Below are positions 1 through 10,333 of a stretch of 64,000 nucleotides of DNA, one piece after another (position 1 is the first letter of the stretch; the number at the start of each line of letters is the position of its first letter). The stretch is from Prorocentrum cordatum (taxonomy: Eukaryota; Sar; Dinophyceae; Prorocentrales; Prorocentraceae): assembly GCA_963575745.1 (NCBI GenBank), contig CAUYUJ010008147.1, positions 307,426-371,425 of the forward strand, given 5' to 3'. The position numbers and the translations under genes were made by a program. Below the pieces are notes generated by a model. It was not told where the DNA came from, did not search any database, and was given only the letters and a program-made list of their open reading frames with translations.

Positions 1-418
1 TGCAACGAGCGCAAAGGAAAGTGTTGCGCATGGTCTTATGAGCTGGGAGGAGGCGGATTGCGGTGCCGCTTTGCAGACGCAGCTGAAGAAACATGATACC
101 GAAGATTGGCGCGCTATCTGGAAGCGCAGAGTGTGGAAGTGTGCGCATCGAGTCGTGGGCCTTGACACAAAACGGTGGGCATGAGAATCTGCGGCCTGGC
201 AGGCGGAATTTGATCCGAACTGAAAGGGACGCCTGCAGCACCGACCCAAGACACGGTGGGCAGATGAGCATTTTTGCTGAAGTACACGAGATTTCAGCGG
301 AGCACTTGCGTAAATTTGTGCGTGGTGCCGATAATTGGCACGCGCTCGAGCACGAGCTCGGAGGGCCGAGGCTCTAACCATTCATCCCGCCAGGGACGCG
401 CTCCAGCTCGAGTGCGGT
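1..418. other. no gene recognised
   Basis: Mixed-composition sequence. Reading frames are short and overlap on both strands with no recognisable motif. I see nothing to annotate before the TCTG microsatellite. Confidence 0.5.
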
Positions 419-426
419 GTCTGTCG

Positions 427-466
<40 letters not shown>
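419..466. repeat. (TCTG)n microsatellite
   Basis: About ten tandem TCTG units, nearly perfect. Short Ser/Val/Cys-rich reading frames across it come from the repeat. Confidence 0.9.
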
Positions 467-468
<2 letters not shown>

Positions 469-551
469 GCGTCGCGTTAGGACGAGAGCCACACTTCGGA
501 AAAGAAACCGCCTCAGTGCAACTGCTGGTTCTGTTTCGGATGAATGTTCTT

Positions 552-687
552 GGCCCTCAGGCGAGAACCACGTGTTGAAAACGACCTGTGCTCCATCCGT
601 GTAGCTGTTGGAAGCCTTTTACGACGAGTGTGCGTGGCCCCGCGGGCGAAACCCACGCTTTGACAACGACCTGTGCTCCATCCGTGT
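552..687. repeat. direct repeat pair of about 50 bp
   Basis: Two diverged direct copies, 552-602 and 636-687. They share the block ACGACCTGTGCTCCATCCGT and a preceding GGCGAvACCCACG-like stretch. The offset is about 85 bp. Nothing marks it as mobile. Confidence 0.7.
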
Positions 688-791
688 CATTGGGGTCAGG
701 AGCGGGAGGGGAGCCTCGGGCGAGACGCCTGGCCTGGCCCCGCCGACGCGTCTTGTGGCCAGACGAGGAGGATAAGTCTGCAGTCGAGGGT

Positions 792-957
792 GCAAAAGCG
801 GCATCAGCATGAACTTTTGACGGTCCGCGCGGATTTCTGGATCTGCGCTGGACCTCCCCTGGCGCGCGGAGCGGGGAGGAGCCGGAGGCGCCGCTGTGGT
901 GTCTGGGCGCCGTTCCACGAAATGCGCGCGGACCGTCGACAGGTTATGATTTTGCCC
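792..957. repeat. inverted-repeat (MITE-like) element
   Basis: The arms share GACGGTCCGCGCG followed by ATTTC..GGA, about 40 bp each with mismatches. The loop is a GC-rich spacer of about 85 bp. No target-site duplication could be fixed by eye, so mobility is inferred from the structure alone. Confidence 0.6.
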
Positions 958-1270
958 CTTCTCTTGCATGTAAGGAGGAGGTGTCGAAGAGGAGGAGGAG
1001 GAGAGGCGGGCGGGCGGGCGGGCGAGAGAAGGTCCGCCCCGCCGCCCAGGAGGAGTGAAGCCTGCGCAGCGCCGCCCGTCGCGGGCGGGCGGGTCTCCGC
1101 GCCCCCCCCCCTGGGCAGGCTCGGCGATCCGGCCAGGGGAGGCACAGCAGGGGCGGGGAGGGTGACTGAGGGTGGCGGATGGATAGGGAGGGGGGGGAGG
1201 GAGGGGAGGGGAAGGAAGGGGGTGACAGTGGGGGAGGAGGATGGGGTGGAGGATGTTGAGGAAACGGTGA
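958..1270. other. purine- and GGGC-rich tract
   Basis: (GGA)n, (GGGC)n and GGGGA runs lead into the GAT array. No gene is recognised; long reading frames here are products of composition. Confidence 0.6.
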
Positions 1271-1336
1271 GATGATGATGACGACGACGATGCTGATGAT
1301 GATGCTGATGATGCTGATGGTGATGATGCCGATGCC

Positions 1337-1373
<37 letters not shown>

Positions 1374-1960
1374 CTGATGATGATGGTGACGGTGATGTTG
1401 ATGTTGATGTTGATGATGATGATGATGCTGATGATGATTGTGATGGTAATGGTGATGGGGATGTTGATGGTCATGGTGATGGTGGTGATGATGATGATGA
1501 CGATTGATGGTGCTGATGCTGATGCTGATGATAATGATGATGATGGTGATCATGATCATTCATGGTGAATGTGGTTTTGGTGGCGATGGTAGTGGTGATT
1601 ATGGTGATTATGATGCTGGTGGTGGTGGTGGTGGTGCAGATTCATCTGGCGGTGATTATGACGAAGATGATGCTGATGCTGATGGTGCTGGGGATGCTGA
1701 GGATTAGGATGAGGACGATGCGAATGAATAACGGCGGCGACGACGATGTGAATGATGATGCTGCGTATGATGATGATGATGATGATGATGTTGCTGCTGA
1801 TGATGATGATGATGCTGATCTTGGTAATGGTTGGTGATTGTGATGGTGACAACGACAACAATAATAATGATGATGCTGATGATGATGATGATGATGGCGA
1901 TGATGATGTTGACGCTGGTAGTGATCCTACTGCTGCTGTTGCTGATGATGGAGGTAACGG

Positions 1961-2022
<62 letters not shown>

Positions 2023-2836
2023 TTGATTATGATTGTATTGATGATGATGCTGATGGTGGTGATGATGATGCTGCTGATGGTGATCGTCGACGACGGCGCA
2101 GACGACGAAGATGGAGATGATGGTGCTGATGATGTTGGTGATGACGATGATGACGATTATGCTGATGCTGCTGCTGCTGCTGATGATGATGATGCTAATG
2201 CTGATGCTGATGCTGATGCAGATGCTGATGATACTGATGCTGCTGATGATGAGGATGATGACGATGCAGATGATACTGATGGTGGTGGTGGTGTTGGCGA
2301 TGATGATGATGATGGCGGTCATTGTAATACTGATGACGCTGGCGATGACGATGTTGTTTGCAATGATACGCGATGATGATGCTGCTGCTGATGCTGATGA
2401 TGATGAAGGTGATGACGATGCTGCCGATTCTGCTGCCGCTGCTGACGATGCTGATGGAGATGATGATGATGATGCTTGTGCTGGTCAACCTGATGGTTAT
2501 GATGATGCTGCTGCTGGTGATGATGCTGGTTCTGCTGATGATAACGATGTGGACGACGACGATGAAGAATGTGATGATGATGCTGACGATGCTGATGCTG
2601 CTGATGATGATGCTGATGCTGATGCGGATGCTGATGCTGATGCTGATGATCGTGAGGACGTTGATGATGATGCTGATTATGGAGATGATGATGGTACTGA
2701 TGGTGATGATGGTGATGATGCTGCTGCTGATGACGATACCGATCGTGAGGTTGATGTTGCTGACGGCGGTCACGATGATGCTGTGTATTATGTTTGCCGC
2801 GGATGTTGACGATGCTGATGATGATGATGCTGATCG

Positions 2837-2886
<50 letters not shown>

Positions 2887-2914
2887 CTGGTGATGATGAT
2901 GATGATGACCATCA
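1271..2914. repeat. degenerate GAT/TGC triplet array A (about 1.6 kb)
   Basis: Almost every triplet is GAT, with scattered GCT, GGT and GAC, and pure (GAT)n runs near 1966-2021 and 2836-2886. Three frames read as poly-Met/Leu, poly-Asp/Ala or, on the minus strand, poly-His/Ile. All long reading frames are microsatellite artefacts. Arrays B and C have the same build and orientation. Confidence 0.95.
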
Positions 2915-3200
2915 GGCGTAGACCGAACAAGGGGGGGATGCTGATGCCCGCTCATACGAGTAGGCGGCGCTATATGGACCGAATCCTAGATGGACGGGAC
3001 ACCCACACGGATTTTACTGTGTGAGGCGTGAGTGTCGTCGGTATCCATCCCTGAGCGATCCTCGCCCGTGAGTGCGCTCCGACGTTTTGGTTTTTCGATT
3101 CCATCCCTACGCGACCACCTCGCTCGGGACAGGGGTCCTTGGCCAAGGTTGTGTGCGAATCAAAGGCACGCCTGCATAGCCGCCCAGTTGTCACAAGGCC
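2915..3200. other. unique island between triplet arrays
   Basis: Non-repetitive sequence of about 285 bp. It holds a weak internal direct repeat (ATCCATCCCTGAGCG against TTCCATCCCTACGCG). No gene is recognised. Confidence 0.5.
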
Positions 3201-3214
3201 GATGATGATGATGG

Positions 3215-3245
<31 letters not shown>

Positions 3246-4058
3246 GATGATGCTGATGCCGCCGATGATGATAATGATGCTGATGCTGATGATGCTGACG
3301 ATGATGATGGTGATGATGATGCTGCTGCTGATGATGATGGTGCTGATGCTGATGCTGATGCTGATGACGCTGACGATGATGCTGGTGACGAGGATGCTGC
3401 CGATGATGCCAATGACGGTGGTGGTGGTGATGCCGACTACGCTAATGTGGATGGTACTGGCACTGACGGGAGTTAGTGTGAGGCTGTTCATTATAGTGAT
3501 GAGTGTGCAGATGATGCTGACTGTGGTTTCCATGATGAGGGTGGTATTGATGACGACGGTGATGTTGATGATGATGCTGATGATGATGCTGCTGCTGTTG
3601 ATGCTGATGATGACATTGATGATGATGTTGATGACGATGCTGGTGATGATGTTGTTGATGATGCCGATTAAGATAACGATGGCGATGCCGATGACGATGA
3701 TGATGCTTATGCTGATGCTGATGCTGATGATGATGATGATGCTGATGATGATGATGCTGCTGATCCTGTTGATGATGACGATGGTAATGCTGTTTCGGAT
3801 GATGATGATGACGATGATGATGATGCTGCTGCTGATGATGATGGTGATGATAATGATGATTACGAGGATGAAGCTGATACTGATAAGTATGAAGGCAATG
3901 ATGATGCTGATGATGATAATGATGATGGTGGTGATGATGATGCTACTGATGGTGATGATGTTGATGCTGATGCTGCCGATGCTGATGATGCTGCTGATGA
4001 TGATGGTCATGCTACTGATGATGATGCTGATGCTGTTGATGTTGATGATGTTGATGAC

Positions 4059-4093
<35 letters not shown>

Positions 4094-4263
4094 GGATGAT
4101 GAGGATGATGAGGATGATGATGCTGATGATGACGATGCTGATGATGATGATGATGCTGCTGATGATGCTGATGATGATGACGATGCTGATGCTGATGATG
4201 ATTATGATGGTGGTGGTGATGATTGTGATTGTGATGGCCAGCATGCTGCTACTGCTGACGATG
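3201..4263. repeat. degenerate GAT/TGC triplet array B (about 1.1 kb)
   Basis: Same composition and strand as array A, with a pure run near 4060-4092. Reading frames of about 400-500 residues crossing it are poly-Met/Leu or poly-Ile/Ser. I reject them as genes. Confidence 0.95.
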
Positions 4264-4584
4264 AGGTGGAGAGTAGGTCTCAGTGTTTGCGTAGGAAGGG
4301 GTATGTGTGGGGGCGGGTGTATGAGCAGGAGGAGGAGCGAGTCAAGGAAGTAGGGAGCGAGGAGGGAGGGGAGGGCAGGAGAAGGCGCAAGGAGGAAGCA
4401 GAGGAGGATGATGATGATTGAGAAGTGATGGTGGAGGGAGGGTGTGGGACTCACAGGCGTCAAATAGAGGCTGGGGGCATTCCTGGGCGGGGCACGTGGT
4501 GAGGGCGGCAGAGGTGAGGGGACAGCATTGGATGGAGAATGGGCGGGAGGATGGGCGGGGGACTATGGTCCTCATATTCTCCCT
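4264..4584. other. purine-rich spacer
   Basis: AGG/GGA-rich spacer after array B. No gene is recognised. Confidence 0.5.
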
Positions 4585-4862
4585 CCCTCATCCCCCTCCG
4601 CCCCCTCCCCCTCCTCCTTCTCCTCCTCCTCCTCCTCCTCCTCGCCCTCTCCTCCTCACTCTCCATCTCTTTTGGTCTTCCTCCTTCTCCTCCTCCTCCT
4701 GTCATTCCCTCAGGAGAGGGGAGGAGGAAGAGTAGGGATGAGAAATGAGGGATGAGGATGAGGAGGAGGAGGAGACGGAGAAGGAGGAGAAGGAGGAGGA
4801 GGACGAGGAGGAGGAGGCGGAGTAGGACGAGGACGAGGACGAGGTCGAGGAGGAGGACGACG
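4585..4862. repeat. mirrored (TCC)n then (GGA)n block
   Basis: A pyrimidine tract rich in TCC (about 4585-4720) is followed at once by a purine tract rich in GGA and GACGAG (about 4723-4862) on the same strand. The halves are roughly complementary and could fold into a long hairpin. Foldback family F also pairs complementary arms around (TCC)n. Confidence 0.75.
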
Positions 4863-5085
4863 GTCAGGAATGGTAGCACCGCGCCGGCACGCCGCAGCGT
4901 CGCCTGCACTGCCGGTCAGCTCGCGGAGTCCCGTTGAGAGAACTGCTCCCCTCTCCCCACGCCGCTCGTCACCCTGTGCGGTGCGCGCGCGGGGAGGAGC
5001 GGGAGGTGCCCAGCATTGGGGCGGAGCGCCCAGATCTCAGGGGATCTCTGGCATCGTCCTGGCGTGTTCGTCCATGGGTTCCTCG
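4863..5085. other. GC-rich, no gene recognised
   Basis: High-GC sequence leading into dispersed repeat W1. Overlapping frames have no recognisable domain. Confidence 0.4.
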
Positions 5086-5206
5086 CCTCGGGATGCTCTC
5101 TAGCAGCTGCGCCTTGTCAGGGACGTTCCGGGGATGCTCGAATCGTCCCGAACGGCCGCGGGGGGGCTGAGTTTGGCCCGAAAACCATGACCCGGCGGCG
5201 CGCCCA
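5086..5206 (+). repeat. dispersed repeat family W, copy 1
   Basis: Shares CAGCTGCGCCT.GTC, CGAATCGTCCCGAACGGCCGC and TGAGTT.GGCCCGAA with copies near 40,595-40,790 and 45,490-45,700, in the same order and orientation. This copy is shorter than the other two. The other copies lie in introns of the SET gene. The family is not known to me. Confidence 0.75.
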
Positions 5207-5216
5207 GGGGGGTAAG

Positions 5217-5390
5217 GCAGAGGGGGCGGGCCTTCTCAGGAGACTGAGAAGGCCTCCGGCCTTCTGAGAAGCTTTCCCGAAGAAGGCCAGAGGGTTTCTG
5301 AGAAGGCCAGAGGCTTCACAGAGGGCTTCTCAGAAGGCAAGAGAGTTTCCGAGAAGCTCCGCCGCCTTCTGAGAAGGCCCGCCCCCTCTC
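5217..5390. repeat. inverted-repeat element Z
   Basis: The arms match over GAGGGGGCGGGCCTTCTCAG. The interior holds several copies of the short palindrome CCTTCTGAGAAGG. Element Z begins about ten bases after copy W1. A GTAAG-like start (GGTAAGGCAGAGGGGGCGGG) resembles the 5' end of the last SET-gene intron. Confidence 0.75.
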
Positions 5391-6200
5391 ATTTCCCCCC
5401 GGGGCGCACCGCCGAACATGTCGCAGGCGATTTCTTGTCCCCAATTCCCATCCCCCGTGCTGGCCGCTCAGGAAAGGAGGGGGAACTCGGGGATACAACC
5501 CCTGGGGGAGCTATTCGAAGGCACCCCAATCGAGGATGGATGCCCCCCCAATCGTATATCCCCGAGTCTGGCCACGTGTTCACAAAGTCAGGCATCGGGG
5601 CAGCCATACCCTACGTTAACATGGGTTTCCGAGAGAGCGCCTCTGCAAGCATTCGTGACATGAGGGCGGCCTCGGGATCATGTAATCAAACCGCGTCATA
5701 AGGACGAGTAGCTTCCAGGGGTGACCATGCATCCTTGCCCCTCGGTTCATCCTGGCCCTCAGCCACGGGACCTGTTCTTTCAGCCTCGGCTCCAGTCTGG
5801 GCGCCCGAGGGCCTTGCGTTCTCACCGCGCATCCTGGAGGTCAAGTCGTGCTGCACTCGTGCACGTGTCGAGGGTTGCTGACGGTATCCCTGGCTCAGAA
5901 GGTGTCTCCAGTTTTCCGTCCCGGAGGAGGAGGAATTAACGCTCGACCTCTGCTTGACCCCCATCGAGTGGGGACCACCACTCCACACAGCACAGCCAGG
6001 AGGCTGAGACTGCAGCGGCAGCGCCACTGTCGGGGCCATGCCCCCGTGGCGTGCCCTGAGCCCGAACAGGGAACGCAAGGAGACCGTGCTCCGCGCTCCC
6101 TGATCGGGGTAGGGGGCGCCGGAGCCGTGCTCCGACGCCCAACCTACCCACCACCTACTCCATAGGTGGCCGCGGTTTCGGACCCCGGGACACCCAGGAC
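5391..6200. other. no gene recognised
   Basis: About 800 bp of moderate complexity. Several 60-200 residue frames lie on both strands, without motifs, clear codon bias or paired splice sites. I see nothing I can support. Confidence 0.4.
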
Positions 6201-6310
6201 CGAACCAAAAAAAGGAACACGACACGACGCGACACGACGGGGGGACGCAACGGACGACACGACACGCACGACACGACACGGACGAACGACACGACAGAGA
6301 CAAGCCGCCG
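6201..6310. repeat. ACACG/ACGAC short tandem repeat
   Basis: Repeated CACGACACGAC units, imperfect pentamers, over about 100 bp. Confidence 0.8.
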
Positions 6311-6583
6311 GTCCCGCCCCAGGGCGGCGAGCGCTGGAGGGGGATCCAGCACCGCCCTGGGGGAGGCCACGGGACCTGGCGACCCCCCCAGGGGAAGGAA
6401 ACGCACTTTGGCGGCGTCCCCTGGGGTGCGGGGGCTTTTCGCCCCTCGGGCCCGGCGCTCCCCGCCTGCGCCAGGAGGACCCTAGGGTCCCGACCCCTCC
6501 CCTACGGGAGGGGCCCCCTCGCCCCGGAGGAGGAGGAGGAGGAGGAGGGGGAGGGGGAGGAGGAGGAGTAGGAGGAGGAGGAG

Positions 6584-6618
<35 letters not shown>

Positions 6619-6625
6619 CCCGGTT
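6311..6625. repeat. GC-rich spacer with (GGA)n run
   Basis: Non-coding GC-rich sequence is followed by (GGA)n at about 6521-6620. Poly-Gly, poly-Glu and poly-Arg frames are artefacts of the repeat. Confidence 0.7.
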
Positions 6626-6760
6626 TGGAGCTCCTTGGGCCTTCTGGGCCTCGTCAGGGGTGCTTTGGAGGCCGCTGGGCCTCCCTGGGAACTCCGGGGG
6701 ACACCCTGGACCCGAGCGCGGGCTGGGCGCGCAGTCGTTTTCTTTTGGGGCTCCCTGCCG
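6626..6760 (-). repeat. copy of the core of SET-gene intron 2, inverted
   Basis: The reverse complement shares GGCCTCCA.AGCACCCCT and GACGAGGCCCAGA with about 41,360-41,400 inside SET intron 2. The two are inverted relative to each other. The same core at two unrelated loci indicates a dispersed family. Confidence 0.6.
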
Positions 6761-6768
6761 CGACCACA

Positions 6769-7008
6769 TGATGGGCTTGTTTTCCACCACCACCACCGCC
6801 ACCATAAGTTGGAGGGGGAATGGGGTCCTTCTCATCCTCCTCCTCCTCCTCTTCGTCCTGCTCCTCCTCGTCCTCCTCCTTCCTCTTCGTCCTCCTCCTC
6901 CTCCTCCTCCTCCTCCTCCTCCTCCTCCTCTTCGTCCTCCTCCTCCTCGTCCTCCTCCTTCCTCCCTCCAACTCATGGTGGCAGTGGTGGTGGAAACCAG
7001 GCCCATCA
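6769..7008. mobile_element. foldback element F1 with (TCC)n core
   Basis: The ends are inverted: TGATGGGCTTG...CCACCACC.CC on the left and GGTGG...CAGGCCCATCA on the right. ATAAGTTGGAGGGGGA pairs with the opposite arm around a (TCC)n core of about 120 bp. Flanks CCACA and CCATA could be a decayed 5-bp target duplication. F2 at 12,148 has the same arms. No coding capacity. Confidence 0.8.
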
Positions 7009-7150
7009 CCATACGCGTGCCCCCTTCCCCCCCCCTCCTGGGGCAAGGTGCGGGCCCAGGGTCTCTGGGCCGATGCCCCCGTTTCTCGAGCGCGGTCGTG
7101 GTTTCTGCATTCGCTGCCGGTTGCTGGCCCAGGGCGTTCTGCGCTCCAGT

Positions 7151-7322
7151 TTCAGGAGGGAAAGACACACACAGACACAATTAATCGTCGATTCCCAAGA
7201 AAATATGGGAAACTATGGGAAGTGGGGGGGAAGACAGAAACCCCGAAAATATTGGAAATATGGAGAATCCTGCTATTTGTGTGTGTGTGTGTGTTTATTT
7301 GTGTGTCCCAGGGCCCCTTCAG
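7151..7322 (+). mobile_element. short dispersed element M, copy 1
   Basis: A 172-bp element starting TTCAGGAGGGAAAG and ending GGGCCCCTTCAG. It is flanked by a perfect 14-bp direct repeat, TTCTGCGCTCCAGT, at 7137-7150 and 7323-7336, read as a target-site duplication. The middle holds AATCGTCGATTCCC and A-rich TATGGGAAA blocks shared with M2-M4. GACACACA near both ends suggests a weak terminal inverted repeat. No coding capacity. Confidence 0.85.
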
Positions 7323-7336
7323 TTCTGCGCTCCAGT

Positions 7337-7999
7337 TGTCCTTTGACACTCGGCCTCTGGAGTTCGAGGTGTCACTCAGCTGCTCCTGTTCTCAGTGTGT
7401 AATCACTGTGCGCCACTTGGGCTTCCCCCTTTCGCCCCCGCTTCGCTCCCTTCCCCTCCGCTCGGGTGGGCGCACGCCCTCGGGACTCCGAGCCTCCGTC
7501 GCCTTGCAAGGTCGATGGCGGCACACGGATCCTTTTTCGCGCTCCCTGCTCGTCTCAGGCTCCGTGTGCCGAGCACTCTCTTTGGGTGGAGGGCAAAGGG
7601 TGACATCCGAAATGCCGTTTCGATGGGTTTTCGAGGCTTGAATCCGCAAAGGGTGAATCACGAGACGGATTGATTGCCGAGGCGCAACCGCCCACATGGA
7701 TTTCACCCTGAGTCCTCCACCCCAAGAAACTGCTCCGTGCATGCGGTCATGATGCGATGTAGCTGCTGCGTTCCCCGTCTTCGTTTTATTCGCCTGGGTC
7801 GGGGGCGCTCGCCCGCAGGCATTTTCATCCCGCGACCACCCGCGCACCGCCCAAGCCGACGGTCGCCGACGACGATCCTCCCTGCCCTTCCTGCTCCCCC
7901 CTCGCCGGCCCTCGCCTTCTGCCGTTCATCCCCTTCTTTTCTGGCCCCGCACCCGAGCCACGAGTGCGTGCGGGTTCGAAGTTCTCCTCCGCCTCGGCG
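7337..7999. other. no gene recognised
   Basis: Moderate-complexity sequence between M1 and a pyrimidine tract. Overlapping frames on both strands cannot be told apart as coding. Confidence 0.4.
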
Positions 8000-8600
8000 T
8001 CGTCGTCGTCCTCCTCCTTTTTTTTTTTTTTTCTTTCTCTCTCTCTCTCTCCTCTTCCTCCTCCTCTCCCTCGTCCTTGTCTCCTCCTTCTCCTCGTGCT
8101 TGGCTCGTTTCCCTTCTCTCTCTCCCCCTACGTTTTCTGTTTTCCCTTCTGCCCCTTCTCCCCCTCTTTCTCGTTCCCTCCTCCCCTCCTCCCTTTCTCC
8201 CCTCCCCCTCCCCCCTCCTCCCCCTCCCTCGTCCTCTTCTTCTTTTGCCATTGTTGGGGCTCCCCCGCGGCCTGGATACCGCTGTGGCCGAGTCGCGCCG
8301 AGAGGCCGACATCGTGAACACGAGGGCCGTCCAGACGCACATCCGCTGGGTGGAGAAGCTGTGCGCCCCCCGACCCCCTCGATCCGCGACCCTCGACCCT
8401 CCTCCTCCTCCTCCTCCTCCTCCTCCTCCTCCTCCTCCTCCTCCTCTTCCTGGATCCTCCTTCTCCTTCTCATCCCCCTCAATCCTCCTCCTCGTCCTCC
8501 TCGACCCTCCTCCTCTTCCTCCTCCTCCTCCTCCTCCTCCTGGATCCTCCTCCTCCTCATCCTCCTCGATCCTTCTCCTCCTTCTCGCCCTCCTCGATCA
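8000..8600. repeat. pyrimidine tracts and (TCC)n
   Basis: T-rich and CT-rich tract at about 8010-8240, then (TCC)n with short interruptions at about 8395-8595. Poly-Ser, poly-Pro and poly-Glu frames are artefacts. A short unique stretch, 8245-8390, lies between. Confidence 0.85.
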
Positions 8601-9010
8601 TGGGCCGGTTTGTGCGGCCGTCTTGGGCTCCTCCAGATGCCCTCTTGGGCCAACTTGGGGCTCTCTGCGAGCGTCTAGGTGCTCTCTTGGGCTGTCTTGA
8701 GGCCGTCGTGGAGGATCCTTTTGGCAGTTTTGGAGCTTTCTTGGGCCGTCTTGGGGCCGCCTTGGAGGCCTCAAGGGCCTCCAGGGCCGAAAAGTTGAAT
8801 ACGCTAGATTTAGACAACAATGCGAGACATATATCATTGTTGCTTCTTCGGGCCCTACTGGGGGTCCTCTTGTGGTCATCTTGGGCCAACTTAGGGGTCT
8901 CGGGCCGTCTTGAGGGAATCTTGGGCCGCCTTGGTGGAGCTGCCTTGGAGGCATCTTGGACCATCCTGGCCCCTGGTTGCCTACCTCGGCCGTCTGGGAA
9001 GCTCGGCAGC
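8600..9010 (+). repeat. CTTGGG satellite block 1
   Basis: Degenerate copies of a 12-19 bp motif built on GCCGTCTTGGGGCC. A short non-satellite core sits near 8780-8850. This is the first of at least eleven blocks in the window. Trp/Leu/Gly-rich plus-strand frames and Lys/Pro/Arg-rich minus-strand frames come from the repeat. Confidence 0.85.
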
Positions 9011-9290
9011 GCGGACCCATCGTCTGTTGCCAATGCTAGTGGCTTCGTGAGCGCGGATCCGTGTTGTTCTACGAGTGGATCGTGACGGAGCGTTGATCCA
9101 TAATTTATGGAGGGATCGTGGCCTCGGGAGCGCGGATCGGCAGACTGGCCGGCAGGGGATCGTGGCCAGCAGGGATTGCGGCCGCGGGAGAAGGGGGGGG
9201 GTGCGGTGCATGCAGTAGTGCGCTGTGAGAGGATGGGAGCCCTTAGAAGATTGCACAAACTCGGCATGTTACCGCGCCTCAGCGCCAGGG
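9011..9290. other. no gene recognised
   Basis: Unique sequence with GGATCG and TCGTG words. Nothing supportable. Confidence 0.4.
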
Positions 9291-9660
9291 GGCATGGTGG
9301 CGGACTCCTCGATCCTCGATCCTCTTCGATTGTCGATCAGCGATCCCCCTCGATCCCCCCACGGTCCCTTTCGATCCGATCCATCCGGTTCGACACCGAT
9401 TCTGGCCTGCTCGATCCGGTTCGACTCTGTTATTCTGGCGATACCGATTCCGATTCGATCCGATCTCCTGGCGATTTGGTGAGATTGGACGCGATTGCGA
9501 CCGTTCCGATTCGATTCTATGTGATCTTTTGGCGGTCCGATGCAGCCCAATGTTTGCATGGCGCTATTGGGCGTCGTCGCGCAGCTGATCTGAGTCGATT
9601 TCGACTCGGTGCTGATGCAGCCCGACCCGATGCACATTCCGCCTCGATCCGATTTCCAAG
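9290..9660. repeat. CGATCC/CGATTC degenerate short repeat
   Basis: Dense, irregular GATC, GATTC and GATCC words over about 370 bp. A related stretch lies at about 16,830-17,030. The apparent proteins are low-complexity Asp/Ser/Arg/Ile products. Confidence 0.75.
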
Positions 9661-9986
9661 GGCGCCCTCGAGGGCGCGAAGTTATTCGCGCTTCGCGCTT
9701 CGCGCTGCGGCTCCGATTCCTCATCCCCCTCTTCTCTCCTGGGAGGCGGCGCGAGAGGGCGAAGTCATTCGCGCTTGGCGCTTCTTGCAGCGCGCAGCGC
9801 GAACTTGGGAGCCCTTGGATTTCCCGATCCGATGCTGACCGATCCTGCCCACCCGCAGGGCAACGACAGGGGGGGGGGGAGCACGCGCGTGGGCGCGGCC
9901 GGAGAGCGGGTAGCCCGCTCCTTCCTTGCTCCCTTCCCCCCCTCTTGTGCATGCTCGTGTTGCTCTTCGGGATCCTCCCTTATGGA

Positions 9987-10131
9987 TTCAGGAGGGAAAG
10001 ACGCACACGCAGACTCAATTGATCGTCGATTCCCCAGAAATATGGGAAACTAAGGCAAGTGGGGGGGAAGACAGAAACCCAGAACATATGGGAAAATATG
10101 GGGAATCCTGTTATTCGTGTGTATTTATTTG
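9987..10131 (+). mobile_element. element M, copy 2 (3' truncated)
   Basis: Begins TTCAGGAGGGAAAGACGC and follows M1 through the A-rich TATGGGAAA part. It stops after TATTTATTTG, before the terminal GGGCCCCTTCAG. The break coincides with the right copy of the flanking 70-bp duplication. Confidence 0.75.
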
Positions 10132-10179
10132 CTCCTTCCTTGCTCCTCCCCGACTCTTGTGCATGTTCGTGTTACTCTT

Positions 10180-10305
10180 AAGTCGGGCCTGTCCCTCTAC
10201 AGGGGGAACATCCAGAAATAGTACAAACATAGTCAGGGGATTACTGTTTGAGTACTTTCCATCTTTCGTCGACAGTTTCCCTGTAGTGGACACGCCCGAC
10301 TTAAC
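10180..10305. mobile_element. 126-bp MITE N with 9-bp target duplication
   Basis: Terminal inverted repeats AAGTCGGGC.TGTCC and CTACAGGG match over about 24 bp. The element is flanked by GTTACTCTT at 10,171-10,179 and 10,306-10,314. The uninterrupted sister sequence lies near 9955-9965 (GTTGCTCTTCGGG). A 9-bp duplication fits Mutator-like elements, but family assignment is inference. No coding capacity. Confidence 0.9.
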
Positions 10306-10333
10306 GTTACTCTTCGGGATCCTCCCTCATGGA

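Larger units (their letters stand above)
9917..10333 (+). repeat. tandem duplication of about 70 bp around M2
   Basis: The segment starting GCTCCTTCCTTGCTCC and ending ATCCTCCCT.ATGGA occurs at 9917-9986 and again from 10,131 to 10,333. The second copy is split by MITE N. M2 lies between them. The left copy shows the sequence before MITE insertion, which supports the MITE call. Confidence 0.85.

Noticed and set aside
1271-4463. Very long frames (up to 497 residues) rich in Met, Asp, Ile, Ser or His
   Set aside because: They are translations of GAT-type triplet arrays; opposite strands and all frames are equally open.
8557-9267. Pro/Arg/Lys-rich minus-strand frames in CTTGGG blocks, also at 19.8, 30, 32, 51 and 56-58 kb
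   Set aside because: They follow the satellite motif (AKTAPRRP-like and LGPSWGRLG-like text) and appear wherever the satellite does.
10301-10308. TTAA at both ends of MITE N, as for piggyBac elements
   Set aside because: The sister empty site and flanking GTTACTCTT show a 9-bp duplication; TTAA on the left straddles the flank.
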